Shown: positions 17,845 to 27,470 of the stretch, in pieces | Position numbering within the stretch: the first letter of the stretch is position 1 | Layout of the letters: every line of letters starts with the position of its first letter | Source of the DNA: Curtobacterium sp. ER1/6 | GTDB taxonomy: Bacteria; Actinomycetota; Actinomycetes; Actinomycetales; Microbacteriaceae | Assembly: GCF_001742745.1 (NCBI RefSeq) | Contig: NZ_MJAK01000002.1 | Span: forward strand, 248,001 to 312,000 | DNA: 64,000 nucleotides | Direction of reading: 5' to 3' | The notes under the pieces: generated by a model | Told to the model about the DNA's origin: nothing | The model's input: the letters and a program-made list of their open reading frames with translations, nothing else | The model's database searches: none | Made by a program: the position numbers and the translations under genes

Positions 17845-19203
17845 TCAGCGGGCCGGCAGGTCCCGTTCCGGGTGCCCGACGTACAGCTGCTGCGGGCGGC
17901 CGATCTTGTTCAGCGGGTCGTTGTTGAGCTCGCGCCACTGGGCGATCCACCCCGGCAGCCGCCCGATCGCGAAGAGCACCGTGAACATCCGCGGCGGGAA
18001 GCCCATCGCCCGGTAGATGATGCCCGTGTAGAAGTCGACGTTCGGGTAGAGCTTCCGGCTGACGAAGTACTCGTCCTCGAGCGCGATCTGCTCGAGCTCC
18101 ATCGCGATGTCGAGCAGGTCGTCCTGCACGCCCAGCGACTGCAGCACCTCGTGCGCGGACTCCTTCACGAGCTTCGCCCGCGGGTCGTAGTTCTTGTACA
18201 CGCGGTGCCCGAAGCCCATGAGCTTCACCCCACGCTCCTTGTTCTTCACCCGCTCGACGAAGCGCGACACCGGCTCGCCCGAGTCCTTGATCTGCTGGAG
18301 CATCTCGAGGACGGCCTCGTTCGCACCGCCGTGCAGCGGCCCGTACAGCGCGTTGATGCCGGCGGAGATCGACGCGAACATGTTCGCCTTCGTCGATCCG
18401 ACCAGGCGCACGGTCGAGGTCGAGGCGTTCTGCTCGTGGTCCTCGTGCAGGATCAGGAGCCGCTCGAGCGCCTTGGACAGCACCGGGTTCGGCTCGTACG
18501 GCTCGGCCATGGTGCCGAAGTTCAGCCGGAGGAAGTTGTCGACGAACGACAGCTTGTTGTCCGGGTACAGGAACGCCTGACCGATCGCCTTCTTGTGCGC
18601 GTACGCCGCGATGACCGGGAGCTTCGCGAGGAGCCGGACGGTCTGCAGTTCGACCTTCTCCGGGTCGTCGACGTCCATGTCGTCCTCGTAGTAGGTCGAC
18701 AGGGCGCTCACGGCGCTCGACAGGACGGACATCGGGTGCGCCGAGTGCGGCAGGGCGTCGAACAGGCGCCGGAGGTCCTCGTGCAGCAGGGTGTGCCGGC
18801 GGATGCGGGCGTCGAAGCCCGCGAGCTCCTCGTCCGTGGGGAGCTCGCCGTAGATGAGGAGCCAGGCGACCTCGAGGTAGGTGCAGCCGGACGCGACCTG
18901 GTCGATCGGGTACCCGCGGTAGCGCAGGATGCCCTGGTCGCCGTCGATGTACGTGATGGCGCTCTTCGTCGCACCGGTGTTCACGAAGCCGTAGTCGAGC
19001 GTGTTCAGCCCGGTCTGCTTCTTGAGCGACGAGATGTCGATGGCGGACGCGCCGTCGACGCTCGGCAGGATCGGGAACTCCGCCGTGCCACCCGGGAACG
19101 TCAGCGTCGCGGTCTCCGTCGACTCGGCGGCGGCAGGGCTCACGGGAACGGGCGTGGTGGGCGGTGTGGCCGTCTTCTGAGCATCGTTGGCAGTGTCAGT
19201 CAC
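17845..19203 (-). CDS. gltA: Citrate synthase
   Basis: 452 residues; condenses oxaloacetate and acetyl-CoA, first step of the TCA cycle. Type II (long) citrate synthase. Catalytic residues are readable: His in ILHEDHEQNAST, His in GPLHGGANE and Asp in NVDFYTGI; GFGHRVYKNYDPR binds oxaloacetate. The first 40 residues are a Thr/Pro-rich extension before LTFPGG. The GTG lies 6 nt from TAGGCT (19210-19215 on the minus strand). Own terminator downstream. Confidence 0.96.
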   Translation of the reverse strand: MTDTANDAQKTATPPTTPVPVSPAAAESTETATLTFPGGTAEFPILPSVDGASAIDISSLKKQTGLNTLDYGFVNTGATKSAITYIDGDQGILRYRGYPIDQVASGCTYLEVAWLLIYGELPTDEELAGFDARIRRHTLLHEDLRRLFDALPHSAHPMSVLSSAVSALSTYYEDDMDVDDPEKVELQTVRLLAKLPVIAAYAHKKAIGQAFLYPDNKLSFVDNFLRLNFGTMAEPYEPNPVLSKALERLLILHEDHEQNASTSTVRLVGSTKANMFASISAGINALYGPLHGGANEAVLEMLQQIKDSGEPVSRFVERVKNKERGVKLMGFGHRVYKNYDPRAKLVKESAHEVLQSLGVQDDLLDIAMELEQIALEDEYFVSRKLYPNVDFYTGIIYRAMGFPPRMFTVLFAIGRLPGWIAQWRELNNDPLNKIGRPQQLYVGHPERDLPAR

Positions 19204-19314
19204 GGGGACAGCCTAACTGCGAGGACTGTCGGTCGTGCACCACCCGGAGGCGAAGGTTTGGTGGACTCCACGGATTGTGCGGAGCACGCGAGTCGTGCGT
19301 TGCGGTGTCGGTCG

Positions 19315-19333
19315 GGAGGCGCGGTGCGCCTCC
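19315..19333. terminator. Short hairpin between gltA and dapC
   Basis: 8-bp stem (19315-19322 with 19326-19333) just after the dapC stop. Its arm GGGAGGCGC matches the outer hairpin family, so it may be a shortened member. Confidence 0.5.
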
Positions 19334-19334
19334 G

Positions 19335-20453
19335 TCAGGACGCCGCCAGTCGGCGGGCGCTCGCCAGACGCTGCGCGGCCGCCGCGATCCGGTCGTCGGT
19401 CGCCGTGAGCGCCACCCGCACGTGCTCCGCACCCGCGGGACCGTAGAAGGTGCCCGGCGCGACGAGGATGCCGCGGTCGGCCAGCCAGCCGACGGTGTCG
19501 AGTGCCGGCTCACCCCGGGTCGCCCAGAGGTAGAGCCCGGCCGTGCTGTGGTCGATCCGGAAGCCGGCGCCCTCGAGTGCCCGTCGGAGCATGTTCCGCC
19601 GGGCCCGGTAGCGGGCCTTCTGCTGCTGCACGTGGGTGTCGTCGGCGAGCGCGACGATCATCGCGTCCTGCACGGGCAGCGGCGGCATCATGCCGGTGTG
19701 CTTGCGCACCGCGAGCACGTCGGCCAGGACCGCGGCGTCACCCGCCACGAACGCGGCGCGGTAGCCCGCGAGGTTCGACTGCTTCGACAGCGAGTAGACG
19801 CTGAGGACGCCGTCGGTGCTGTCGCCCACGACCCGGGGGTCGAGGATCGACGGCGTCGGTGCGGCGTCGTACGGCGGCTCCCACCCGAGCTCGGCGTAGC
19901 ACTCGTCGCCCACGATCACGGCGCCGAGCGCACGGGCACGTTCCACCGCGGCACGGAGTTGCTCGACCGTGAGCACCCGGCCGTCGGGGTTGCCCGGCGA
20001 GTTGAGCCACACGAGCTTCGTCGTGTCCGGCCAGGTGGCGGGGTCGTCCGACGCCAGCGCCTCGGCACGCACCAGGGCGGCGCCGAGCTCGTAGGTCGGG
20101 TACGCGGCCTCGGGGAACACCACGGTGTCGCCGGGTCCGATGCCGAGCCACAGCGCCAGCCCGGCGATGAACTCCTTCGAGCCGATCGTCGGCAGCACCT
20201 GGTCCGGCGTCAGCGTCACGCCCTGTCGGCGGGCGTACCACGCGACGATCGCCTCGCGCAGGGCCGGTGTGCCGGCGACCTGCGGGTAGGCGTGCGCGTC
20301 GGTCGCCTGCGCCAGCGCCGTCCGGACGACCTCGGGGGTCGGGTCGACGGGCGAGCCGACGCTGAGGTCGACGATGCCGCCCTCGTACGCCGCGGCGCGC
20401 TGCTTGAAGGGGACGAGCTGGTCCCAGGGGAAGTCGGGGAGGTCGAGCGCCAC
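19335..20453 (-). CDS. dapC: Succinyldiaminopimelate transaminase
   Basis: 372-residue fold-type I PLP aminotransferase. The PLP lysine is in SLSKQSNLAG, with NSPGNPDGRVL and GDECYAELGW upstream. The N-terminus LPDFPWDQLVPFKQRAA matches actinobacterial DapC, which converts N-succinyl-2-amino-6-ketopimelate, the step between DapD and DapE. No ATG lies near the domain start; GTG 20453 was chosen, 14 bp after fdxA. The fdxA-dapC pair is a common actinobacterial arrangement and supports the specific call. Confidence 0.9.
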   Translation of the reverse strand: MALDLPDFPWDQLVPFKQRAAAYEGGIVDLSVGSPVDPTPEVVRTALAQATDAHAYPQVAGTPALREAIVAWYARRQGVTLTPDQVLPTIGSKEFIAGLALWLGIGPGDTVVFPEAAYPTYELGAALVRAEALASDDPATWPDTTKLVWLNSPGNPDGRVLTVEQLRAAVERARALGAVIVGDECYAELGWEPPYDAAPTPSILDPRVVGDSTDGVLSVYSLSKQSNLAGYRAAFVAGDAAVLADVLAVRKHTGMMPPLPVQDAMIVALADDTHVQQQKARYRARRNMLRRALEGAGFRIDHSTAGLYLWATRGEPALDTVGWLADRGILVAPGTFYGPAGAEHVRVALTATDDRIAAAAQRLASARRLAAS

Positions 20454-20467
20454 GATCCGGTCCGGCG

Positions 20468-20785
20468 TCAGCCGCGCGGGGGCTCGGCCATGACGACCGG
20501 GTGGTCCTTGTGGATCACACCGACCTTCGCCGCGCCACCGGGCGACCCGACCTCCTGGAAGAACTCCACGTTGGCCTTGTAGTAGTCGGCCCACTCGTCG
20601 GGGAGGTCGTCCTCGTAGTAGATCGCCTCGACCGGGCAGACCGGCTCGCACGCACCGCAGTCGACGCACTCGTCGGGGTGGATGTACAGCGACCGGTCAC
20701 CCTCGTAGATGCAGTCGACCGGGCATTCGTCGATGCAGGCGCGGTCCTTGACGTCGACACAGGGCTGGGCGATCACGTAGGTCAC
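20468..20785 (-). CDS. fdxA: 7Fe ferredoxin
   Basis: 105-residue soluble electron carrier with one [3Fe-4S] and one [4Fe-4S] cluster. Cysteine ligands appear as C-x7-C-x3-CP in the first cluster region (CVDVKDRACIDECP) and CVDCGACEPVCP in the second. The C-terminal 50-residue extension (EWADYYKANVEFF) is typical of FdxA. GTG 20785 has a GGGAG ribosome site 10 nt upstream. Co-transcribed with dapC. Confidence 0.93.
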   Translation of the reverse strand: MTYVIAQPCVDVKDRACIDECPVDCIYEGDRSLYIHPDECVDCGACEPVCPVEAIYYEDDLPDEWADYYKANVEFFQEVGSPGGAAKVGVIHKDHPVVMAEPPRG

Positions 20786-20822
20786 GGTGCGGGTGCTCCC
20801 TTCGGACTGAGCGTGGTCGAGT

Positions 20823-22055
20823 CTACCCGCGGCGCCCGGGAGCCCCGGACGGCGCGGCGTCCGAGGACGACGGAGCCGACGCCGCTGCGGCGCGGGCACG
20901 GAGTCCGGACAGGTCGGGCCACGCGAGCGCGAACGCCGCGATCGCCGCGGGTGCGAAGGTCCAGACGTACCCGGCGAGGTTCGCGAGCACGAGCGGTGAC
21001 GACTGACCGCCGACGCTCACCAGGACCTGCGTGGCGACGATGATCGCGATGCCGGCCGCCGCGACCATCGTCCGCGAGCGGTACAGGAGCCGCAGTCCCA
21101 CGACGAGCCCGAGCACGACGAGCGTGGTCAGGACCATGCCGACCGGGAAGCCCCCGAGCCGCTGCTGGTGCGTGACGGTCCCGAGTGCTCCGACGACCAG
21201 CCCGGCGACCGCCGCGGCGACGACCGCTGTGACCTTGCCCTGACGGCCGAGGTCGGCGAAGGTCTCGGGTGCCGGCGGGACCGGGTCGGCGTCGTGCCGG
21301 AACGCCTCCACCGCGGGGGCCGCCTGCCGGACCCCGTGCGGCATCACCCAGGTCAGGCGCTGCGGTTCGGCCGGGTCCACGCGATCCACCGTGACCTGCG
21401 ACCGGTACTGCTCGACGGCGGCACGCACCTTCGCCCGGACGGGGACGACGTCGACGGTGAGGTCGACCTCGGCGGAGTCCGCGGGGACGATCATCGAGAA
21501 GGCGACCTCCTCGGCGCGGGCGGCGTACCGCGCGGCGTGGTGCACGCGCACGTGGTCCGGGTGGCCGTAGCCGCCGTCGTCGGCGTAGCTGACCACCGCG
21601 TCGGCCCCCGTGGAGCGGATCGCCGCGCGGACGTCGTCGACGACCTCGCCGAGGTCGGCCGCGGTGAGCGAGTCGACCGGCGCGTCGGCGGCGGCCGTGG
21701 CACGCCCGTCCGGCCCCCACTGCATGCCGGAGTCGGTGTACCGCCGCTCGGGCAGGTCGGTGGGGCGCGCTCCCCTGCCGCCGAGCCACAGGTGCGCCGG
21801 ACCCCCGAGGGCGGCCAGCGCGGCGGCGATCTCGGTCTCGCGGTGCGCGGCCACTCGGGGACCGTCGCCGAAGAGCGGCGCGAGGGCTGCGGTGAGCATC
21901 TCCCCGCGTTCACCCCGGGTCGCGGTCAGGACCGTGACCTCGGCACCGAGCTCCAGCAGGGTGGCGATGGTCCCGCCGGACGACAGGGTCTCGTCGTCGG
22001 GGTGGGCGTGCACGAACAGGACGCGCTCGGGACGCGTTGCGGGAGCCTTGGACAT
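20823..22055 (-). CDS. PIG-L/LmbE-family deacetylase with C-terminal membrane domain (MshB-like)
   Basis: 410 residues. Residues 1-270 form a zinc-dependent N-acetylglucosaminyl deacetylase: AHPDDE near residue 17 and GYGHPDHVRVHH near 163 supply the ligands. Residues 280-390 contain about four hydrophobic helices. MshB proteins of mycothiol biosynthesis are the closest characterised relatives, but they lack membrane helices, so the substrate could instead be a lipid-linked sugar. It starts 19 bp after the lipoprotein gene and probably shares its transcript. Confidence 0.78.
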   Translation of the reverse strand: MSKAPATRPERVLFVHAHPDDETLSSGGTIATLLELGAEVTVLTATRGERGEMLTAALAPLFGDGPRVAAHRETEIAAALAALGGPAHLWLGGRGARPTDLPERRYTDSGMQWGPDGRATAAADAPVDSLTAADLGEVVDDVRAAIRSTGADAVVSYADDGGYGHPDHVRVHHAARYAARAEEVAFSMIVPADSAEVDLTVDVVPVRAKVRAAVEQYRSQVTVDRVDPAEPQRLTWVMPHGVRQAAPAVEAFRHDADPVPPAPETFADLGRQGKVTAVVAAAVAGLVVGALGTVTHQQRLGGFPVGMVLTTLVVLGLVVGLRLLYRSRTMVAAAGIAIIVATQVLVSVGGQSSPLVLANLAGYVWTFAPAAIAAFALAWPDLSGLRARAAAASAPSSSDAAPSGAPGRRG

Positions 22056-22074
22056 CGCGTCCCAGGGTACTTCG

Positions 22075-22614
22075 CTACCGGGGCGTGACGATGTACGTCG
22101 CGGTGGCGCCGGCCTCGGAGTCGGACACGGTCAGGACCACGCGGTACGCGTCGCTCCGGAACAGCCCGAACGCGCTCGTCGCGTCGGCACGCTTCGCCGA
22201 CTCGGTGTAGCCCGCCGCGGCCAGCTGCTCGTCCGCGGCGCCGAACTCGTCCACCGAGGCCACCCGGACCTGGACGACCCACCCGGTGCCGTCCGGGCCG
22301 GCCCCTCCGCCGAGGACGGTGCCGTCGACGAGCGGGACGTCCGCGGTCGGGAAGCCGGCCGGGACCTTCCCGTCGCTCGTCACGCCCGAGCCCGACAGCG
22401 CCGCGTCGAGCGCGCCGTCGATGCCGCCGGCGACCGAGGCCATGCCGTCCTGGACGGCCTTGCCGTCGATGCCCTGCACCGTCTCGCTCACGTTCGACGC
22501 GACCGAGGAACCGAGGTCGGTGGCCTGGCGGACGGCGTCGGCGGAGCAGCCGGTCAGGCCGGCGAGGGCGATGCCCGCCGTGACGGCGGCGATCAGGGTC
22601 CGGGGCGTGCGCAT
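22075..22614 (-). CDS. Putative lipoprotein, function unknown
   Basis: 179 residues. Lipoprotein signal: positively charged start, hydrophobic stretch, then lipobox LTGC (Cys at about residue 23). The mature part begins Ser/Ala-rich and ends with a compact beta-rich segment. No family recognised. ATG 22614 is 7 nt from a TAGGGT box (22622-22627, minus strand), so leaderless transcription is likely. Located between an amidohydrolase and the PIG-L deacetylase. Confidence 0.75.
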   Translation of the reverse strand: MRTPRTLIAAVTAGIALAGLTGCSADAVRQATDLGSSVASNVSETVQGIDGKAVQDGMASVAGGIDGALDAALSGSGVTSDGKVPAGFPTADVPLVDGTVLGGGAGPDGTGWVVQVRVASVDEFGAADEQLAAAGYTESAKRADATSAFGLFRSDAYRVVLTVSDSEAGATATYIVTPR

Positions 22615-22684
22615 GGGCAGCACCCTAGGGCCACATCCGCCGGGCTCGGCGTGCGTTGGCTGTGGATCTCCCGCCCGCCGCGCC

Positions 22685-23878
22685 TCAGGACAGCCAGGCC
22701 CGGGCGGCGGCGGTCAGGGCGTCGACGCCGACGGGGATCGCGGTCTCGGCCTGCGGGGCGTAGAACGGCGAGTGGTTGCTCGGGACGTCGTCGCCGCGGC
22801 GGAACAGCTCGGGGTCGGTGATCCCCGTGAACCAGTAGACGAGCGGCACGCCGGCGGCCGTCGCGAGCTGCCCGACGTCCTCCGACGCCATCGCGAGCCC
22901 GATCTCCAGGTCGCGGGCGTCCGGCACGACCCCGCGGAGCGCGTCGAGCACCCGACGCGCAGCGTCCGCGTCGTTCACCGTGACCTCGGCACCCGGTGCC
23001 CGCTCGATGGTCGGGGCGGGCAGCCCGCCGGCGTCGCTCTCGGCGCGCACGATGCGCTCGATCGAGGCGATGATGCGCTCGCGGGTCTCCTCGTTCCGGG
23101 CTCGCGTCGAGATCTCGATGACGGCCTGGTCCGGGATGATGTTCGGGCGCGTCCCGGCGTGGAACGAGCCGACCGTGACGACCCCGGCGTCGGACGGCGA
23201 GACCTCGCGCGAGACCACGGTCTGCAGGCGCACGACGGCGCTGGCGGCGGTGACGATCGGGTCGAGCGACGCCTGGGGCGCCGAGCCGTGCGCACCGCGG
23301 CCGTTGAACGTGACCGTCAGGCGGTCGCTCGACGCCATCACGGGGCCGGAGCCGACCGCGACGACGCCGACCGGGGCCGGGGCCGAGTGCTGCCCGAGGA
23401 CGACGTCCGGCTGGGGGAAGCGCTCGACCAGGCCGTCCTCGATCATCGCGCGGGCGCCGGAGATCACCTCTTCCGCGGGCTGGAAGACCGCCACGATCGT
23501 GCCGTGCCACGCACCGCGGTCGTCGACGAGGCGCTCGAGGGTGCCGAGCAGCCACGTGACGTGGATGTCGTGCCCGCAGGCGTGCATCGTCGGGACCTCG
23601 GCTCCGTCGTCGTCGCGGCCGGTGTGCGTGCTCGCGTACGGCAGACCGGTGCGCTCCTGCACGGGTAGGCCGTCGATGTCGGCGCGGAGCCACACGACCG
23701 GGCCGTCGCCGTTCGACAGGACGCCCACGACGCCCGTGCCGCCGACACCCGTGGTCACCTCGATCCCACCGAGCTCGGCGAGCCGGTCGGCGATGACGCC
23801 GGCGGTGCGGTGCTCCTGGAAGCCGAGCTCCGGGTGGGCGTGCAGGTCCTGGTACAGCGAGAGGAGATCGAGGGTCAC
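22685..23878 (-). CDS. M20 family amidohydrolase (M20D)
   Basis: 397 residues. Cleaves an amide bond in an N-acyl amino acid or similar; relatives include hippurate and IAA-amino acid hydrolases. Metal-binding motifs: LHAHPELGFQE, MHACGHDIH and FQPAEE (catalytic Glu). A lid domain with NGRGAHGSAPQ follows. GTG 23878 lies 6 nt from TACGGT (23885-23890, minus strand). Distinct from the dapE in this window by the HACGHD signature. Confidence 0.9.
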   Translation of the reverse strand: MTLDLLSLYQDLHAHPELGFQEHRTAGVIADRLAELGGIEVTTGVGGTGVVGVLSNGDGPVVWLRADIDGLPVQERTGLPYASTHTGRDDDGAEVPTMHACGHDIHVTWLLGTLERLVDDRGAWHGTIVAVFQPAEEVISGARAMIEDGLVERFPQPDVVLGQHSAPAPVGVVAVGSGPVMASSDRLTVTFNGRGAHGSAPQASLDPIVTAASAVVRLQTVVSREVSPSDAGVVTVGSFHAGTRPNIIPDQAVIEISTRARNEETRERIIASIERIVRAESDAGGLPAPTIERAPGAEVTVNDADAARRVLDALRGVVPDARDLEIGLAMASEDVGQLATAAGVPLVYWFTGITDPELFRRGDDVPSNHSPFYAPQAETAIPVGVDALTAAARAWLS

Positions 23879-23930
23879 CCGTCCACCGTAACCCCGGACC
23901 GGACCGCTCCGACGTCGGGCTGCACCGACG

Positions 23931-23970
23931 CCGACGGCCCGGCCACCTCGTGAGGTGACCGGGCCGTCGG
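23931..23970. terminator. Hairpin terminator
   Basis: An 18-bp stem with one mismatch (23931-23948 with 23953-23970) lies between the typA stop and the amidohydrolase start, placed to end typA transcription. Confidence 0.8.
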
Positions 23971-24056
23971 ACGGAGGGCGTGCCTCTCCCCACCGGCACG
24001 GCCTGAGCGCCGCTGGCGCGTCGCTCAGGAACCGGCGGCGTGGGCCCAGACCGTGC

Positions 24057-25979
24057 CTAGGCGTCCTGGCGCTTCAGGCGGGCGTACGAGCGCTGGCGGG
24101 CCTGCGCGTCGAGCTCGACCTTGCGGATGCGGACGGCGTCGGGGGTGACCTCGACGCACTCGTCCTCACGCGCGAACTCCAGGCACTCCTCGAGGGAGAG
24201 CTGGCGCGACGGCGTCATCGACTCGAAGGAGTCGGCGTTCGCCGAACGCATGTTCGTGAGCTTCTTCTCCTTCGTGATGTTGACGTCCATGTCGTCAGCG
24301 CGCGAGTTCTCGCCGATGACCATGCCCTCGTAGACCTCTTCGGTCGGGTTCACGAAGAACGACATGCGCTCCTGCAGGTTCGTGATCGCGAAGGGCGTCA
24401 CCACACCGGAGCGGTCCGAGACGATCGAGCCGTTGATGCGGGTCTGGATCGGGCCGGCCCACTCGTCGTAGCCGTGGAAGATCGCGTTCGCGATGCCGGT
24501 GCCACGGGTCTCCGTGAGGAACGACGTGCGGAAGCCGATCAGGCCACGCGACGGCACGACGAACTCCATGCGGATCCAGCCGGTGCCGTGGTTCGTCATG
24601 TTCTCCATGCGACCCTTGCGCGCGGCCATGAGCTGCGTGATCGCGCCGAGGTGCTCCTCCGGCGTGTCGATCGTCATGTGCTCGTACGGCTCCTGCAGCT
24701 TGCCGTTCTCGTCACGGCGGGTGACGACCTGCGGCTTGCCGACGGTGAGCTCGAAGCCCTCGCGACGCATCTGCTCGACCAGAATGGCGAGCGCGAGCTC
24801 ACCACGGCCCTGGACCTCCCAGGCGTCCGGACGCCCGATGTCCTCGACCTTGAGCGAGACGTTGCCGATGAGCTCGCGGTCGAGGCGCTCCTTGACCATG
24901 CGGGCGGTGAGCTTGTGGCCCTTGACCTTGCCGACGAGCGGCGAGGTGTTCGTGCCGATCGTCATCGAGATCGCCGGTGCGTCGACCGTGATGGTCGGCA
25001 GCGGACGGACGTCCTCGGGGTCGGACAGCGTCTCACCGATGGTGATCGTGTCGAAGCCGGCGACGGCGACGATGTCACCGGGGCCCGCGGACTCCGCCGG
25101 GTAGCGGTCGAGCGCCTTCGTGATGAGCAGCTCGGTGATGCGGGCGTTCGCGACGGTGCCGTCGTGCTTGACCCACGCGACCGTCTGCCCCTTCTTCATC
25201 GTGCCGTGGAAGATGCGGAGCAGCGCGAGGCGGCCGAGGAACGGCGACGCGTCGAGGTTGGTGACGTGCGCCTGCAGCGGGTGCTCGTCGTCGTACTTCG
25301 GCGCCGGGACGTGCTGCAGGATCGCCTCGAAGAGCGGCTCGAGGTCGTCGTTGTCCGGCAGCGTGCCGTCCTCGGGCTTGTTGCGCGACGCGGCACCGGC
25401 GCGGCCCGAGGCGTAGACCACGGGGACGTCGAGGATCGCGTCGAGGTCGAGGTCCTCGACCTCGTCCGACAGGTCGGAGGCCAGGCCGAGGAGCAGGTCC
25501 TGCGACTCGGAGACGACCTCGTCGATGCGGGAGTCCGGGCGGTCCGTCTTGTTGACGAGCAGGATCACCGGGAGCTTCGCGGCGAGCGCCTTGCGGAGCA
25601 CGAAGCGGGTCTGGGGCAGCGGGCCCTCGGACGCGTCGACGAGCAGCACGACACCGTCGACCATGGAGAGGCCGCGCTCGACCTCACCACCGAAGTCGGC
25701 GTGGCCGGGGGTGTCGATCACGTTGATCGTGATGCGACCGCCCGGGTTGAACTCCTCGGCGTGCTTCCCGTTGTAGAGCACCGAGGTGTTCTTCGCGAGG
25801 ATGGTGATGCCCTTCTCGCGCTCGAGGTCGTTCGAGTCCATCATGCGGTCTTCGCCCTCGAAGTGGGCGTCGAACGAGTTGGTCTGCGTGAGCATCGCGT
25901 CGACGAGGGTGGTCTTGCCGTGGTCGACGTGTGCCACGATGGCGACGTTGCGCAGGTCGGACCGGGTGGCGAGCGCCAT
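24057..25979 (-). CDS. typA: Ribosome-associated GTPase TypA/BipA
   Basis: 640-residue translational GTPase related to EF-G, assisting 50S assembly and stress growth. G1 is AHVDHGKTT (residues 15-23), G2 has REKGITI, G3 is DTPGHADF, G4 is NKTDRPD. The C-terminal BipA-specific region with TRGTGIAN and the VNPTEEVYEGM segment is complete. ATG 25979 has AAGGA about 10 nt upstream. Divergent from the CPBP protease gene across 125 bp. Confidence 0.96.
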   Translation of the reverse strand: MALATRSDLRNVAIVAHVDHGKTTLVDAMLTQTNSFDAHFEGEDRMMDSNDLEREKGITILAKNTSVLYNGKHAEEFNPGGRITINVIDTPGHADFGGEVERGLSMVDGVVLLVDASEGPLPQTRFVLRKALAAKLPVILLVNKTDRPDSRIDEVVSESQDLLLGLASDLSDEVEDLDLDAILDVPVVYASGRAGAASRNKPEDGTLPDNDDLEPLFEAILQHVPAPKYDDEHPLQAHVTNLDASPFLGRLALLRIFHGTMKKGQTVAWVKHDGTVANARITELLITKALDRYPAESAGPGDIVAVAGFDTITIGETLSDPEDVRPLPTITVDAPAISMTIGTNTSPLVGKVKGHKLTARMVKERLDRELIGNVSLKVEDIGRPDAWEVQGRGELALAILVEQMRREGFELTVGKPQVVTRRDENGKLQEPYEHMTIDTPEEHLGAITQLMAARKGRMENMTNHGTGWIRMEFVVPSRGLIGFRTSFLTETRGTGIANAIFHGYDEWAGPIQTRINGSIVSDRSGVVTPFAITNLQERMSFFVNPTEEVYEGMVIGENSRADDMDVNITKEKKLTNMRSANADSFESMTPSRQLSLEECLEFAREDECVEVTPDAVRIRKVELDAQARQRSYARLKRQDA

Positions 25980-26104
25980 ACAGGACATCCTTCGGTGTTC
26001 AGGAGAAGATCGGGCGGCCGGTCGTCGTGGACACATGGCACCCGCGGGCAGAACGCCCGACACGCCAGTCTACCGGTAGTTCGCAACCATGAGGAGTACA
26101 ACGC

Positions 26105-26854
26105 ATGAGCCGTCGGCGAACGTGGATCGAGATCACGATCGTCCTCATGCTCTCGCTCGGCGGCAGCGCGCTGTACTCGGTCCTGCAGATCATCGACGAC
26201 CTGTCCCAGACCACCCCGCTCGGCGAGCAGTCCACGGCGCTCAACACGTCGACCACGACCGTGCAGTACGTCGACCTCGCCCGGCAGCTCGTCGGCATCG
26301 CGGTCGACCTCGCCCCGGTCGCGCTGGTCTGCTACCTGCTCTGGAGCACGACCCGCCCGCACCTCCGACGGCTCGGCATCGACCGGTTCCGGGTCCGGCC
26401 CGACCTCGGCGGCGCCGCGCTCATCGCGCTCGGCATCGGGGTCCCGGGACTCGCGCTCTACTTCACCGGGCGGGCACTCGGCTTCACGGTCGACGTCGAC
26501 CCCGCGGCGCTGAACACCTACTGGTGGACCATCCCCGTCCTGCTGCTCTCGGCGATCCGGTCCGGGCTGCAGGAGGAGGTCATCGTCATCGGGTACCTGT
26601 ACGAGCGCCTCGGCGGCATCGGCTGGGGGCGGTGGCAGGTCATCCTGTCGACCGCGGTCCTGCGCGGGAGCTACCACCTGTACCAGGGGTTCGGCGCCTT
26701 CGTCGGCAACGCCGTCATGGGCGTCGTCTTCGGGTGGATCTACACCAAGTGGGGGCGGCTCCTGCCCCTCGTCATCACGCACTGCCTGCTCGACGCCGTG
26801 GTGTTCGTCGGCTACCCGTTCGTGGCCGCGGCCCTCCCCCAGCTGTTCCGCTGA
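26105..26854 (+). CDS. CPBP family intramembrane glutamic endopeptidase
   Basis: 249-residue polytopic protein of the CAAX protease/bacteriocin-processing (Abi) family. The active-site Glu pair is in LQEEVIVIGYLYERL (about residue 157), followed by the conserved His in SYHLYQG and the third motif THCLLD. Members process peptides in the membrane or act as immunity proteins; the substrate here is unknown. An AGGAG sequence about 8 nt before the ATG is a plausible ribosome site. Confidence 0.88.
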   Translation: MSRRRTWIEITIVLMLSLGGSALYSVLQIIDDLSQTTPLGEQSTALNTSTTTVQYVDLARQLVGIAVDLAPVALVCYLLWSTTRPHLRRLGIDRFRVRPDLGGAALIALGIGVPGLALYFTGRALGFTVDVDPAALNTYWWTIPVLLLSAIRSGLQEEVIVIGYLYERLGGIGWGRWQVILSTAVLRGSYHLYQGFGAFVGNAVMGVVFGWIYTKWGRLLPLVITHCLLDAVVFVGYPFVAAALPQLFR

Positions 26855-26947
26855 CCCGCTGACCGCGCGAGGACCTCGGTGCATCCGCCCAGCGCGTGTC
26901 CAGCGGGCCGGGGCGTGGTTCCCTGCCGGACGCCCTAGCGTGGGCGC

Positions 26948-27427
26948 ATGCAGATCCCCGAGGTCGGTGAGCCAGCGCCGGGCTTCACCCTGCCCGGCAC
27001 CACGGTGCGGGGCGGCGCCCGCACCGACGGCGAGTACGCGCTGTCCGCCGAGATCGGCCGGACGGTGGTGCTCGCCTTCTACCCGGGCGACGCCACCCCC
27101 GTCTGCACCGCCCAGCTCTGCAGCTACCAGGAGGAGCTCGACGACTTCGGCGACCTCGGCGCGGTGGTGTGGGGCATCAGCCCGCAGGCCCTCGACTCGC
27201 ACGCGGCCTTCGCCCACGGTTCCTCGCTCACCTTCCCCCTGCTGAGCGACCCCGCCGGGGACGTCGTCCGCGCGTACGGACTCGTCGCGCCCGGCATCGG
27301 ACTCCGCCGCTCGGTGTTCGTCATCGGGCCGGACGGCGTCGTGCGGTGGCGGCACGTCGGCCTCGTGGGGCTGCGCTTCCCGAAGGCGGCGACGATCCGG
27401 GCGCAGATCGAGCAGCTGGTCGCGTAG
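26948..27427 (+). CDS. Peroxiredoxin (BCP/AhpC-TSA family)
   Basis: 159 residues, thioredoxin fold. The peroxidatic cysteine is in FYPGDATPVCTAQLC, with a second cysteine five residues later, the atypical 2-Cys BCP pattern. It reduces hydroperoxides using thioredoxin. ATG 26948 lies 6 nt after TAGCGT (26936-26941), so probably leaderless. Confidence 0.9.
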   Translation: MQIPEVGEPAPGFTLPGTTVRGGARTDGEYALSAEIGRTVVLAFYPGDATPVCTAQLCSYQEELDDFGDLGAVVWGISPQALDSHAAFAHGSSLTFPLLSDPAGDVVRAYGLVAPGIGLRRSVFVIGPDGVVRWRHVGLVGLRFPKAATIRAQIEQLVA

Positions 27428-27470
27428 CGGGTCGACGGCAGTCGATCCCCTGAAGGTTCCACGGTGGGTG

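Noticed and set aside
22685-23878. A second dapE
   Set aside because: The HACGHD and FQPAEE motifs place it in the M20D amidohydrolases; the true dapE with its own motif set is at 13683.
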